Below are positions 45,134-53,351 of a stretch of DNA of 64,000 bases, in pieces. The stretch spans positions 3,906,001-3,970,000 of the forward strand of contig NZ_CP192599.1 in NCBI RefSeq assembly GCF_050632385.1. The letters are read 5' to 3'. The translations under genes and the position numbers were made by a program. The stretch comes from Humitalea sp050632385 (lineage in GTDB: Bacteria; Pseudomonadota; Alphaproteobacteria; Acetobacterales; Acetobacteraceae). The stretch's first letter is position 1, and every line of letters begins with the position of its first letter. Under the pieces are notes generated by a model that saw only the letters and a list, made by a program, of their open reading frames with translations, was not told the origin of the DNA and did not search any database.

Positions 45134-47493
45134 GCCTCTACACGCTGAAGCCGCGCTTCCAGGCGCTGCTGCGCCCGATGGTGCAGGGCATGGCGAACGC
45201 CGGCATCACGGCCAACCAGGTGACGCTGGCCGCGGCGCTGGGGTCGCTGTTGCTCGGCTGGTGGTTGGCGGCGCAGGGCGGGCCGTCTGCATTGTTCCTG
45301 CTGCTGCCGGTCTGGCTCTTCCTGCGCATGGCGCTCAATGCCGTGGATGGCATGCTGGCGCGTGAGCATGGGCAGAAATCGAATCTCGGCGGGTATCTGA
45401 ACGAACTGGCCGATGTCGTCTCCGACGCGGCGCTCTACGCGCCCTTCGCGCTCGTGGCGCCATTCACCCCGGGTTGGGTGGGTGCCGTGGTCGTGCTGTC
45501 GATCGTGTCGGAATTCGCCGGCGTGCTCGGGCCGAACCGTCGCTATGACGGCCCGCTGGGCAAGAGCGATCGGGCCTTCGTCTTCGGTGCGCTCGGCTTG
45601 TGGGTCGGGATCGTCGGCGCCCTGCCCGGTTTCGCCTTCTGGCTCATGCCCCTGCTGGTGCTGCTGCTCATCGCCACGACCATCAACCGCGTCGCCGCCG
45701 GCCTCGCGGATCTCACACCCATCCGGCCACTCGCCGAAGGAAGCCCCATGCGCCCCGTCGAGGACCACAGCTTCACCACCCATGACGGCGTGGACCTGAC
45801 CTACCGCTACTGGCCCGCCACATCGCCGACGCCACGCGGCGCCATCCTGCTGTTCCATCGCGGGCATGAGCATGGCGGACGGATGGCGCATCTGCCAGCC
45901 GAACTGGACCTGCCGGATTTCGCGTTCTTCGCCTGGGATGCACGCGGCCATGGCCGGTCGCCGGGGCAGCGCGGATATAGCCCGAGCCTCGCCCATTCGG
46001 TGCGCGACGTGCAGAGTTTCGTGGACCATGTCGCCAGCGCCCATGGCTTTGCGGAAGAAGATATGGCCGTCATCGCGCAGAGCGTCGGCGCCGTGCTGGT
46101 CGCGACCTGGGCGCATGACTACGCGCCGCGTATCCGCGCCATGATCCTGGCATCGCCGGCGTTCAAGGTGAAGCTCTACGTGCCCTTCGCGCGGCCAGGC
46201 CTGAAGTTGATGCACCGGCTGCGCGGGTTGTTCTTCGTCAATTCCTACGTCAAGCCGCAATACCTGACGCATGACCCGGAGCGCATCGCATCCTACCGCG
46301 CGGACCCGCTGATCAGCCGGCCGATCGCGGTGAATATCCTGCTCGACCTCTACGCCGCAGCGGATCGCGTTGTCGCCGATGCGCGCGCGATCACCGTGCC
46401 GACGCAGATGCTGATCTCGGGCGCCGATTGGGTGGTGCATCATGCGCCGCAGCATCGGTTTTTCGAGCGCCTGGGCACGCCGGTGAAGGAGCGTCACATC
46501 CTGCCGGGCTTTTTTCACGACACGCTGGGCGAACGCGACCGCGCGATCGCCCTGGCCCATGCCCGCCGCTTCCTGCTCGAACGCTTTGCCGAGCCGCTCA
46601 ACCGCCCGTCACTGCTTGCGGCGGATCAAATGGGCTTTACGCGGGATGAGGCCGATGCGCTCGCATCCCCACTGCCTGCCCTGTCGCCGCGCGGCCTGTA
46701 TTGGTCGGTCACGCGTGGCTCGCTCCGCCTTGGCGGCGCGCTGTCGGAGGGGATCGCCCTCGGCCATGCCACCGGCTTCGATTCCGGCTCCACCCTCGAC
46801 TACGTCTATCGCAATGACGCGCGCGGCCTCGGCCCGGTCGGTCGGTTCATGGATCGGAACTACCTGGACTCCCCCGGCTGGACCGGCATCCGCCAACGAA
46901 AACTGCATGTCGAGGAACTGGTCCGCGCCGCGATGCAGCGCCTGGCCGACCAGGGCATGCCAATCCGCGTCATGGACATCGCCGCCGGCCACGGCCGCTA
47001 CGTGCTGGAGGCGCTGCAAGGCGCCGCGCAGCGCCCGGAGTCCATCCTGCTGCGCGACTACAGCGACATCAACGTCGCCGCCGGCACACGGATGATCGCG
47101 GAGAAAAACCTGTCCGACATCGCCCGCTTCGTCCACGCCGACGCCTTCGATGGCGACAGCATCGCCGCCGTCACGCCGGCGCCGACGCTCGGCATCGTCT
47201 CCGGCCTGTATGAGCTTTTCCCCGACAATGCGATGATCCGCCGCTCGCTGGCCGGCATGGCCGCCGCGATCCCGCGTGGCGGGGCGTTGGTCTATACGGG
47301 CCAACCCTGGCATCCGCAGTTGGAACTGATCGCCCGCGCGCTGACCAGCCATCGCCAGGGCCAGGCCTGGGTGATGCGCCGCCGCGTGCAGGCGGAGATG
47401 GATGAACTCGTCGCCGAAGCGGGCTTCCGCAAGATCGAGCAGCGCATCGATGCCGAGGGCATCTTCACCGTCAGCCGCGCGGAACGGCTGTGA
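45130..47493 (+). CDS. CDP-alcohol phosphatidyltransferase/hydrolase/methyltransferase fusion
   Basis: A 787-residue three-domain protein. Residues 1-206 are a CDP-alcohol phosphatidyltransferase with membrane helices; the motif reads NAVDGMLAREHGQKSNLG (70-87) then GYLNELAD (88-95). Two of the four expected Asp are Asn (N70, N91), while D73 and D95 remain. Residues 207-495 are an S33-type alpha/beta hydrolase with triad Ser318 (IAQSVGA), Asp433 and His463. Residues 520-787 are a class I methyltransferase with motif I VMDIAAGHGRYVLEA near 614-628. E. coli YnbA and YnbC correspond to 1-206 and 207-787. An in-frame ATG at 45748 (residue 207) has GAAGGAAG upstream, so separate YnbC-like protein may also be made. 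Confidence 0.88.
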   Translation: MSLYTLKPRFQALLRPMVQGMANAGITANQVTLAAALGSLLLGWWLAAQGGPSALFLLLPVWLFLRMALNAVDGMLAREHGQKSNLGGYLNELADVVSDAALYAPFALVAPFTPGWVGAVVVLSIVSEFAGVLGPNRRYDGPLGKSDRAFVFGALGLWVGIVGALPGFAFWLMPLLVLLLIATTINRVAAGLADLTPIRPLAEGSPMRPVEDHSFTTHDGVDLTYRYWPATSPTPRGAILLFHRGHEHGGRMAHLPAELDLPDFAFFAWDARGHGRSPGQRGYSPSLAHSVRDVQSFVDHVASAHGFAEEDMAVIAQSVGAVLVATWAHDYAPRIRAMILASPAFKVKLYVPFARPGLKLMHRLRGLFFVNSYVKPQYLTHDPERIASYRADPLISRPIAVNILLDLYAAADRVVADARAITVPTQMLISGADWVVHHAPQHRFFERLGTPVKERHILPGFFHDTLGERDRAIALAHARRFLLERFAEPLNRPSLLAADQMGFTRDEADALASPLPALSPRGLYWSVTRGSLRLGGALSEGIALGHATGFDSGSTLDYVYRNDARGLGPVGRFMDRNYLDSPGWTGIRQRKLHVEELVRAAMQRLADQGMPIRVMDIAAGHGRYVLEALQGAAQRPESILLRDYSDINVAAGTRMIAEKNLSDIARFVHADAFDGDSIAAVTPAPTLGIVSGLYELFPDNAMIRRSLAGMAAAIPRGGALVYTGQPWHPQLELIARALTSHRQGQAWVMRRRVQAEMDELVAEAGFRKIEQRIDAEGIFTVSRAERL
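45736..45750 (+). promoter_or_regulatory. Possible internal ribosome-binding site and start
   Basis: GAAGGAAG at 45736-45743, followed after four bases by an in-frame ATG (45748), lies exactly at the junction between the CDP-alcohol phosphatidyltransferase and hydrolase domains. It could allow separate synthesis of the hydrolase-methyltransferase part. Confidence 0.45.
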
Positions 47494-48788
47494 CCGGGCA
47501 GCGCCGTCCCTGGGGCCGGGCGGCGCTTTGGCTCCTCCTGCTCGGCCCATTCTTCTTCGCCAGCTATGGCCTGGCGACCTTCCTCGCGAGCCAGCGCGCG
47601 GATGTGCCCGCCATCGTCTTCTCCTGGGAAAGCGCGATCCCGCTGCTGCCCTGGACGATCATCCCCTATTGGTCGATCGACCTGCTCTATGGCATCTCGC
47701 TGTTCCTCTGCGCGACGCGCGCTGAACTCGACACTCATGCCAAGCGCCTGCTGACCGCGCAGATCCTCGCCGTCGCCTGCTTCATCGCGGCACCGCTGCG
47801 CTTCACCTTTGAACGTCCGGTGCTCGATGGCGTCCCAGGCATGCTCTTCACCTTGCTGGGTGAGTTCGACAAGCCGTTCAACCAAGCGCCATCGCTGCAT
47901 ATCGCGCTACTGGTGATCCTGTGGGTGCGTTTTGCTGCCCATGCGCGCGGGCCTTGGCTGGTGCTTCTGCACGCCTGGTTCGCGCTGATCGGTGTTTCCG
48001 TTCTGACGACCTGGCAGCACCATTTCATCGACATCCCGACCGGCGCCTGGCTGGGCTTGCTGACCCTGTGGCTTTTCCCCGATGACGCGCCGAGCCCGTT
48101 TGCCGGTGCGCGCCTCACGCGGGACCCGCGCCGCCGTCGCCTCGCGTGGCGCTACGCGGCGGGCGCGGTGCTGCTGGTCGCCCTGGCGCTGTGGCTGCAA
48201 GGTGCGGCCTTGTGGCTGTTCTGGCCGGCGGGGTCGCTGTTCCTGGTGGCGCTGACCTATGCGGCGCTCGGGGCCAGCGCGTTTCAGAAGGATGCCCGGG
48301 GGCGGCTGCGCCCGGCCGTGCGATGGCTTTTCGGCCCCTATCTGATCGGCGCCGCCATCAACACGCGCTTCTGGAAGGGGGATGGCCGGCTGACCGCGCC
48401 AGTCACCGCCGACGTCGCGCTCGGCCGCTACCCCAGCGCCGCCACCGCCGCTGATTTTGGTACCGTCATCGACCTCAGCGCCGAACTGCCCGGACGCCTG
48501 GGCAGCCGGAGCTATGTGAGCATTCCCATGCTCGACCTCGCCACGCCGGACCCCGCGCTGCTGCGCCAGGCTGCCGCCGCCATCGAGCAAGGGCGTGTCG
48601 CGGGCAATGTTCTGGTCAATTGCGCGCTCGGCTATTCGCGCAGCGCCGCGGGGGCCGCCACCTGGCTGCTGGCCACCGGCCGCGCCCGGGATGCCGCCGA
48701 TGCGGCGGCGCAGATCCGCGCCGTGCGCCCGCATATCGTCCTGGACGCGCCGGCCCTTGCCGCGATCGCCGAGGCCGCGCGGCAATGA
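47490..48788 (+). CDS. PAP2/dual-specificity phosphatase (YnbD-like)
   Basis: A 432-residue membrane protein with a GTG start overlapping the previous stop as GTGA. Residues 1-260 hold about eight hydrophobic segments and a degenerate PAP2 domain: APSLH (133-137) in place of PSGH, and HHFID (177-181) with the His-x3-Asp pair. Residues 290-432 form a cytoplasmic dual-specificity phosphatase domain with the Cys-x5-Arg loop NCALGYSRS (Cys378, Arg384) and general-acid candidates in PMLDLATPD. The two-phosphatase layout and length match E. coli YnbD. It probably dephosphorylates the lipid phosphate made by the neighbours. Confidence 0.9.
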   Translation: MTGQRRPWGRAALWLLLLGPFFFASYGLATFLASQRADVPAIVFSWESAIPLLPWTIIPYWSIDLLYGISLFLCATRAELDTHAKRLLTAQILAVACFIAAPLRFTFERPVLDGVPGMLFTLLGEFDKPFNQAPSLHIALLVILWVRFAAHARGPWLVLLHAWFALIGVSVLTTWQHHFIDIPTGAWLGLLTLWLFPDDAPSPFAGARLTRDPRRRRLAWRYAAGAVLLVALALWLQGAALWLFWPAGSLFLVALTYAALGASAFQKDARGRLRPAVRWLFGPYLIGAAINTRFWKGDGRLTAPVTADVALGRYPSAATAADFGTVIDLSAELPGRLGSRSYVSIPMLDLATPDPALLRQAAAAIEQGRVAGNVLVNCALGYSRSAAGAATWLLATGRARDAADAAAQIRAVRPHIVLDAPALAAIAEAARQ

Positions 48789-49213
48789 CCGAGGCCGAGC
48801 GCGACCTGCTTGGTGCCACGGCGCATTTGCTCGCGCAGGGCCGCCGGCTCGACGCATTGTCGCGCGGCTTCACCGTGGTCGCCGTGGCGGGGCTGGTGCT
48901 GGTGCCGGCGCTGGGGGGCGCCGTCACGCTGCTGCTGGCGGGGATGATGCTGGCCGGTCTCTGCCAGACCTATGTCGCGATCCGCGTCGGCTTCGACGCG
49001 GCACTCTTTGCCGCGCTCGCGCAGGGGGCGGCGCCGCGCGATCTGGCCGGGCTTGATACGGCGCTCACCAGCCTGGGCTTGATGCCGGCGGTCAAGGCGG
49101 GGCGGCCGCTGGCGTTGCGCATCGGGGGTGCGCGGCAGCTGCTGGCGCGCCAGGCGATGCTGGTGGCGTTGCAGGCGGTCCTGGCGCTGCTGGGTGCGCT
49201 GACCAGCGGCTAG
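48785..49213 (+). CDS. Small membrane protein at the end of the ynb-like operon
   Basis: A 142-residue protein starting with an ATGA overlap on the phosphatase gene. It has two adjacent hydrophobic segments (about 27-55) and a third near the C-terminus (about 120-140); between them is an Ala/Leu-rich helical part. No known family recognised and no counterpart in the E. coli operon that I know. Strict coupling to the four upstream genes suggests an accessory or scaffolding role. Its TAG stop shares the palindrome CTAG with the stop of the convergent flavin monooxygenase gene. Confidence 0.7.
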   Translation: MTEAERDLLGATAHLLAQGRRLDALSRGFTVVAVAGLVLVPALGGAVTLLLAGMMLAGLCQTYVAIRVGFDAALFAALAQGAAPRDLAGLDTALTSLGLMPAVKAGRPLALRIGGARQLLARQAMLVALQAVLALLGALTSG

Positions 49214-50499
49214 CGCTGCGGCGCGGGGCGCGGGATTCCCAGATGATCCCGCAGGGTGCTGCCCGTATACTCCCGGCGGAAAATGCCGCGACGTTGCAGA
49301 TCGGGCACGACGTGCTCGACAAACAGTTCGAACGGGCCGGGATACCAGGGCGGCATCACCATGAAGCCATCGGCTGCGCCGGCACGGTACCATTCCTCGA
49401 TGCGGTCGGCGATGTCGGTGGGTGTGCCGCAGAGCATCAACTGCCCCATGCCGCTGGCAACCATCTTGTAGAGGTCGCGCAGCGTCATGTTCTGGCGCCG
49501 CGCATAATCCGTCAGCAGGGTCGCGTGATATTGCAGCGTGTCCGACGGCGGCAATGCCGGCACCGGGCCATCCAGCGGGTAGTCGGATACGTCGTGTCCC
49601 AACCGATGCTTCAGCGCGGCGAAGGCGGTCGCGGGCGGGATCTCCTCCGTCAACCGGGCCAGGCTGTCCTGCGCTTCCTGCCGCGTGCGGCCGATGAAGG
49701 GAACCAGCCCCGGCATCAGCGCCACGCTGGCGGGATCGCGGCCAAACCCCGCCACCCGCGCCTTGAACCCGGCGTGGAAGTCGCGCGCGCCGTCAAGCAG
49801 CAGTTGCGAGGTGAAGACCACATCCGCCGTGCGCGCGGCCAGCGCCTGGCCGACCCCGGACGATCCGGCCTGGATGATCACCGGCCGACCCTGGGGCGAG
49901 CGGCTGATGTTCAGCGGACCTTCGACCGCGAAATGCGTCCCGCGGTGGTGCAACGGATGCAGCCTGGCGGGATCGACGAAGCGCCCCGCGGCCTTGTCCA
50001 TGATCAGCGCGTCATCATCCCAGCCGTCCCAAAGCCCCTTGACCACATCGACGAATTCTTCCGCCATCGCATAGCGGTCGTCATGCGCCGGATGCGCCCG
50101 CGTGCCGAAGTTCGCGGCATCGCCGGGCACCGATCCCGTCACCACATTCCAGGCCGCACGCCCGCCACTGAGGTGATCGAGCGAGGCGAACGCGCGCGCC
50201 AGGTGAAACGGCTGGCAATAGGTGGTCGAGGCGGTCGCACCGATGCCGACCAGGCTGGTGGTGGCGGCCAGCGCACCGAGCAGCGTCAGCGGTTCCAGCC
50301 GCGCCACCATGGAGGGATGGCCCTCCGGCCGGGCGCCGTAGCTGTCGGCGAAGAAGACGAAATCGAACTTGCCGCGCTCGGCGGTCAGGGCGATGCGGCG
50401 GATCAGGTCGAAATCCTGCGCCTGGGTCGCGGCTTCGGGATGGCGCCAGCCGGCGGCGTGGCTGCCCGGGACCTGGATGTAGATACCAAGATGCAGCAT
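49210..50499 (-). CDS. LLM-class flavin-dependent monooxygenase
   Basis: A 429-residue FMN-dependent monooxygenase of the NtaA/SnaA/DszA group, a bacterial-luciferase-like TIM barrel needing reduced flavin. Group stretches are AERGKFDFVFFADS, ARLEPLTLLGALAATT, GGRAAWNVVTGS and PVIIQAGSSGVGQALAARTADVVF. The start MLHLGIYIQVPGSHAAGWRHP is typical. It would oxidise a small organic compound (aminopolycarboxylate, sulfonate or similar); no partner flavin reductase is adjacent. It converges on the ynb-like operon with stops sharing CTAG and is divergent from the SDR gene. Confidence 0.9.
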   Translation of the reverse strand: MLHLGIYIQVPGSHAAGWRHPEAATQAQDFDLIRRIALTAERGKFDFVFFADSYGARPEGHPSMVARLEPLTLLGALAATTSLVGIGATASTTYCQPFHLARAFASLDHLSGGRAAWNVVTGSVPGDAANFGTRAHPAHDDRYAMAEEFVDVVKGLWDGWDDDALIMDKAAGRFVDPARLHPLHHRGTHFAVEGPLNISRSPQGRPVIIQAGSSGVGQALAARTADVVFTSQLLLDGARDFHAGFKARVAGFGRDPASVALMPGLVPFIGRTRQEAQDSLARLTEEIPPATAFAALKHRLGHDVSDYPLDGPVPALPPSDTLQYHATLLTDYARRQNMTLRDLYKMVASGMGQLMLCGTPTDIADRIEEWYRAGAADGFMVMPPWYPGPFELFVEHVVPDLQRRGIFRREYTGSTLRDHLGIPRPAPQR

Positions 50500-50615
50500 G
50501 GATCGGGCCTTGGTGATTGCCGGTGAAATCCGTGGCGGGTCGCGCGCCCCGGGTGGTGCATGACAGTACTTCGTATAGGCTGCGTCCACATACCTACGAT
50601 CAAGGACCTGACCTG

Positions 50616-51386
50616 ATGCGCGCAAGGACCATCATCCTGATCGGCTGCGTGCACGGGATCGGGCGTGCGGCCGCCTTCCGCGCCGTCGCCGCCGGATCGC
50701 CGATCGCGCTGCTCGACATCGACGCACCCGGCCTTGTGGCGCTGGCGGAGGAACTGCGCAGCGCGCATCCGACCCTGCCCATCGTCGCCCTGCCCACCGA
50801 CATCACGAACCAGGCCCAGGTTGTCGATGCCGTGGCCAAGGCGGTCGAAGCGCTGGGTGAGGTCGAGGTGCTCATCGTCAATGCGGGCGGTGTCACCAGC
50901 CTCGTCCAGGCGGGGGAGTTGAGCCAGACGTTTGCCGACTTCAGCGCGAGCCAGCCGGCCGATTGGCGCCGCATCGTGGAACTCAACCTTTTTGGCGTGT
51001 TCAACGCTGCGCATGCCGTGCTGCCGCTGTTCAAGCGCGCGGGCAAGGGGCGCATCGTGCTGGTCGCGTCCGTCGCCGGGCTGGTCGGCAGCCCCGGACT
51101 GGCCACCTACGCGGCGGCGAAAGGCGGGGTCATCGCCTTCGGCAAGTCCCTGGCGCGGGAAGTCGCGCGCGAAGGCATCACGGTGAACACCGTCGCGCCG
51201 GGCGGCGTCGCGACACGCGTGTTTCCGCCGGGCACGCCGGCGGCCCAAAAGCGTGCGGAACGCATCCCGATGGGCCGGCTGGCCGAGCCGGACGAGATCG
51301 CCAACGCGATCATGTACTTCGCGCTCGGCGCGCCGGATTATCTCAGTGGCGAGGTGCTGAGCGTCTCCGGCGGGCCGCCCGCCTGA
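50616..51386 (+). CDS. Short-chain dehydrogenase/reductase
   Basis: A classical SDR of 256 residues. The nucleotide motif reads GCVHGIGRA in place of the usual TGxxxGIG, a minor variant. NAGG is present, and the catalytic Ser-Tyr-Lys lie in VLVASVAGLVGSPGLATYAAAKGG. The C-terminal PGG and the PMGRLAEPDEIANAIMYFALG segment are normal. The start at 50616 has AAGGA upstream. Substrate unknown; it is divergent from the monooxygenase gene and convergent with the AllA gene. Confidence 0.88.
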   Translation: MRARTIILIGCVHGIGRAAAFRAVAAGSPIALLDIDAPGLVALAEELRSAHPTLPIVALPTDITNQAQVVDAVAKAVEALGEVEVLIVNAGGVTSLVQAGELSQTFADFSASQPADWRRIVELNLFGVFNAAHAVLPLFKRAGKGRIVLVASVAGLVGSPGLATYAAAKGGVIAFGKSLAREVAREGITVNTVAPGGVATRVFPPGTPAAQKRAERIPMGRLAEPDEIANAIMYFALGAPDYLSGEVLSVSGGPPA

Positions 51387-51396
51387 GCCTGGTCGC

Positions 51397-51876
51397 CTAC
51401 CAGCGGATGTCCAGATCGAAGGGTTCCACCGGCACGAATTCCTCGTCATCCGCCGTGCCGTCGCGCCACATGAAGACGATGAATTGCGCCGGCGCCTGCA
51501 TCACCGTCATGGGATGATGCCAGCAATCCGCCGCGAAGGTCACACCCTGCCCCGGCCGTGCGAGGAAGGCTTCCGCGCGTGACATGTCCGGCCCGCCAGA
51601 TGCCGCATGCGGCGCGACCAGCGCCAGCCAATGCGCCGGTCCGATCGGCATGAAGGATTGCGACGAATAGCGATGGCGCTCCATGGTCACGACCCGCAGG
51701 GTATTGCCCTGCAACGGCAGCTTGTGGGTCAGGAACAGGCTCGGCGGCACGCCGGCGCGCAGATTGGCCAGCCTGCCGTCGAAGTAGGATTTTCCCGCCT
51801 CCCGCGGCGCGACAAGAACCTCGCCATAAGGTGCGAAGGCCTGCGCCGTCAGATCCTGCAACGCGATAGGTTTCAT
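51397..51876 (-). CDS. allA: Ureidoglycolate lyase
   Basis: A cupin-fold enzyme of 159 residues that splits ureidoglycolate to glyoxylate and urea in purine/allantoin breakdown. Conserved stretches are LTAQAFAPYGEV, PMSRAEAFLA-like text (DMSRAEAFLARPGQGVTF) and WHHPMTVM. An AGGAGG lies 12 bases before the ATG at 51876; a second in-frame ATG at 51888 sits directly against it. No other allantoin genes are in the window, so the enzyme may serve a different ureido acid. It is 52 bases after the M29 peptidase gene, same strand. Confidence 0.85.
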   Translation of the reverse strand: MKPIALQDLTAQAFAPYGEVLVAPREAGKSYFDGRLANLRAGVPPSLFLTHKLPLQGNTLRVVTMERHRYSSQSFMPIGPAHWLALVAPHAASGGPDMSRAEAFLARPGQGVTFAADCWHHPMTVMQAPAQFIVFMWRDGTADDEEFVPVEPFDLDIRW

Positions 51877-51928
51877 CTGGTCACGCATCCTCCTGGATTG
51901 GCCTCGACACACACCACGGCAGGCCCGC

Positions 51929-53191
51929 TCAGGACACCCATTCGCCGGCGCGCATGAGCGGCTCGGCCATGCCCTGGGCGTCGAGGCCGTCCACATCGAC
52001 CTCGGCCGAGCCGATCATCCAATCCACGTGGATGAGGCTGCTGTTGCCGCCGCGGGACACGAAGGCGTCCTCATCCAGCGTATCGCCGTCCACGAAGCAT
52101 TTCTTGTAGGCTTGGCCGAGTGCGATATGGCTCGCCGCATTCTCGTCGAACAGCGTGTTCAGGAACAGCAACCCGCTGTGCGAGATTGGTGAGGAGGCGG
52201 GCACCAGCGCGACCTCGCCCAGCCGGCGCGCCCCTTCGTCGGTGCCGATCAGACGCTCAAGCACTTCCTGTCCGGTGCTGGCCGAAGCCTCGACGATGAC
52301 ACCGCCCTCGAAGCGCACCCGGATGTCCCGGATGAGCGTACCCTGGTAGGCAAGCGGCTTGGTCGCCGCGACGTGCCCGGTCGTGCGCGCCGCGTGCGGC
52401 GTCGTGAACACCTCCTCCGTCGGGATGTTCGGGTTGCCGGTCACGCCGTTGCGCGCGGTGGATTGCCCGCCCATCCAGGCATGCCCGTCCGCCAGCCCGA
52501 CGGTCAGGTCCGTACCAGGCCCACGGAACCGCAGTGCCGCGTAGTTCCGCCCGGTCAGCATCCGCCGGCGGGTCATCAGGACGGCGTTATGCGCGGCCCA
52601 GGCGGCGACCGGATCGACGGTGTCCACCCGGGTCGCGGCGAAAATGGCGTCCCATAGCCGGTCCACGGCCTGGGCCTCCGGCAGGTTGGGGAACATGGCC
52701 CGTGCCCAGGCGGGCGAGGCATAGGGCACCAGGCTCCAGTTGATCGCCGAGGCGGTGATGAGATCGAGCGCGGGCCGATAGGCCTTGGCCCGGGCGCGGT
52801 TGGCCCTGGCCACCTGCCCCGCATCCTGTCCGGCAAGGAGGTTCGGATCATCGCCCACGATGGCGAGGCGGGCCGCGCCACGACGGAATGCCTCGGCCAT
52901 CCCGTCGAACAGCCATCCGGTGGCGTGGTCGAAACTGTCCGGCCGGGCGTAGCGGAAGCGCGACAGCGCCTGTTGATCGTCAGCGAAGAGTGTCGTGACA
53001 AGGCTGGCGCCGGCCCGATAGGCGGCATCGGTGATGAGGCGCGCCAGCGGCAAGGCCTCGATCGATGCGGTCATCACCAGTTCCTGGCCGGGCTGCAGGT
53101 TCAGCCCGACATGGACGGCGACGTCGGCCAGGGACGCGAGCCGCGCGTCCTGCGTGCCGGCAGACACCGGGGGGGTCGCGATCTGGTCCAT
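51929..53191 (-). CDS. M29-family aminopeptidase
   Basis: A metal-dependent aminopeptidase of the AmpS/AmpT/PepS family, 420 residues. Landmarks: LASLADVAVHVGLNLQPGQELVMTASIEALPLARLI at the N-terminus, RFRGPGTDLTVGLADGHAWMGG, NIPTEEVFTTPH with metal-ligand residues, and GGNSSLIHVDWMIGS near the C-terminus. The ATG at 53191 begins the conserved part; a longer open frame upstream overlaps the exporter gene and lacks similarity. It may share a transcript with allA. Confidence 0.9.
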   Translation of the reverse strand: MDQIATPPVSAGTQDARLASLADVAVHVGLNLQPGQELVMTASIEALPLARLITDAAYRAGASLVTTLFADDQQALSRFRYARPDSFDHATGWLFDGMAEAFRRGAARLAIVGDDPNLLAGQDAGQVARANRARAKAYRPALDLITASAINWSLVPYASPAWARAMFPNLPEAQAVDRLWDAIFAATRVDTVDPVAAWAAHNAVLMTRRRMLTGRNYAALRFRGPGTDLTVGLADGHAWMGGQSTARNGVTGNPNIPTEEVFTTPHAARTTGHVAATKPLAYQGTLIRDIRVRFEGGVIVEASASTGQEVLERLIGTDEGARRLGEVALVPASSPISHSGLLFLNTLFDENAASHIALGQAYKKCFVDGDTLDEDAFVSRGGNSSLIHVDWMIGSAEVDVDGLDAQGMAEPLMRAGEWVS

Positions 53192-53351
53192 GGGGCGTTC
53201 TCCGCGAGACGAGGTTCGCTGGAGAGTATCGGCAAGGCTATCGGGCAACCAGCCATCCCGGGTCGCCAAAACCTGCAGGCCCCCGCCGCCCAGCGCGGAG
53301 GCGAGACGGCAGGGAATGGTTGGGTTGAAGAAGGCCCGCCCGTTCCAGGCG

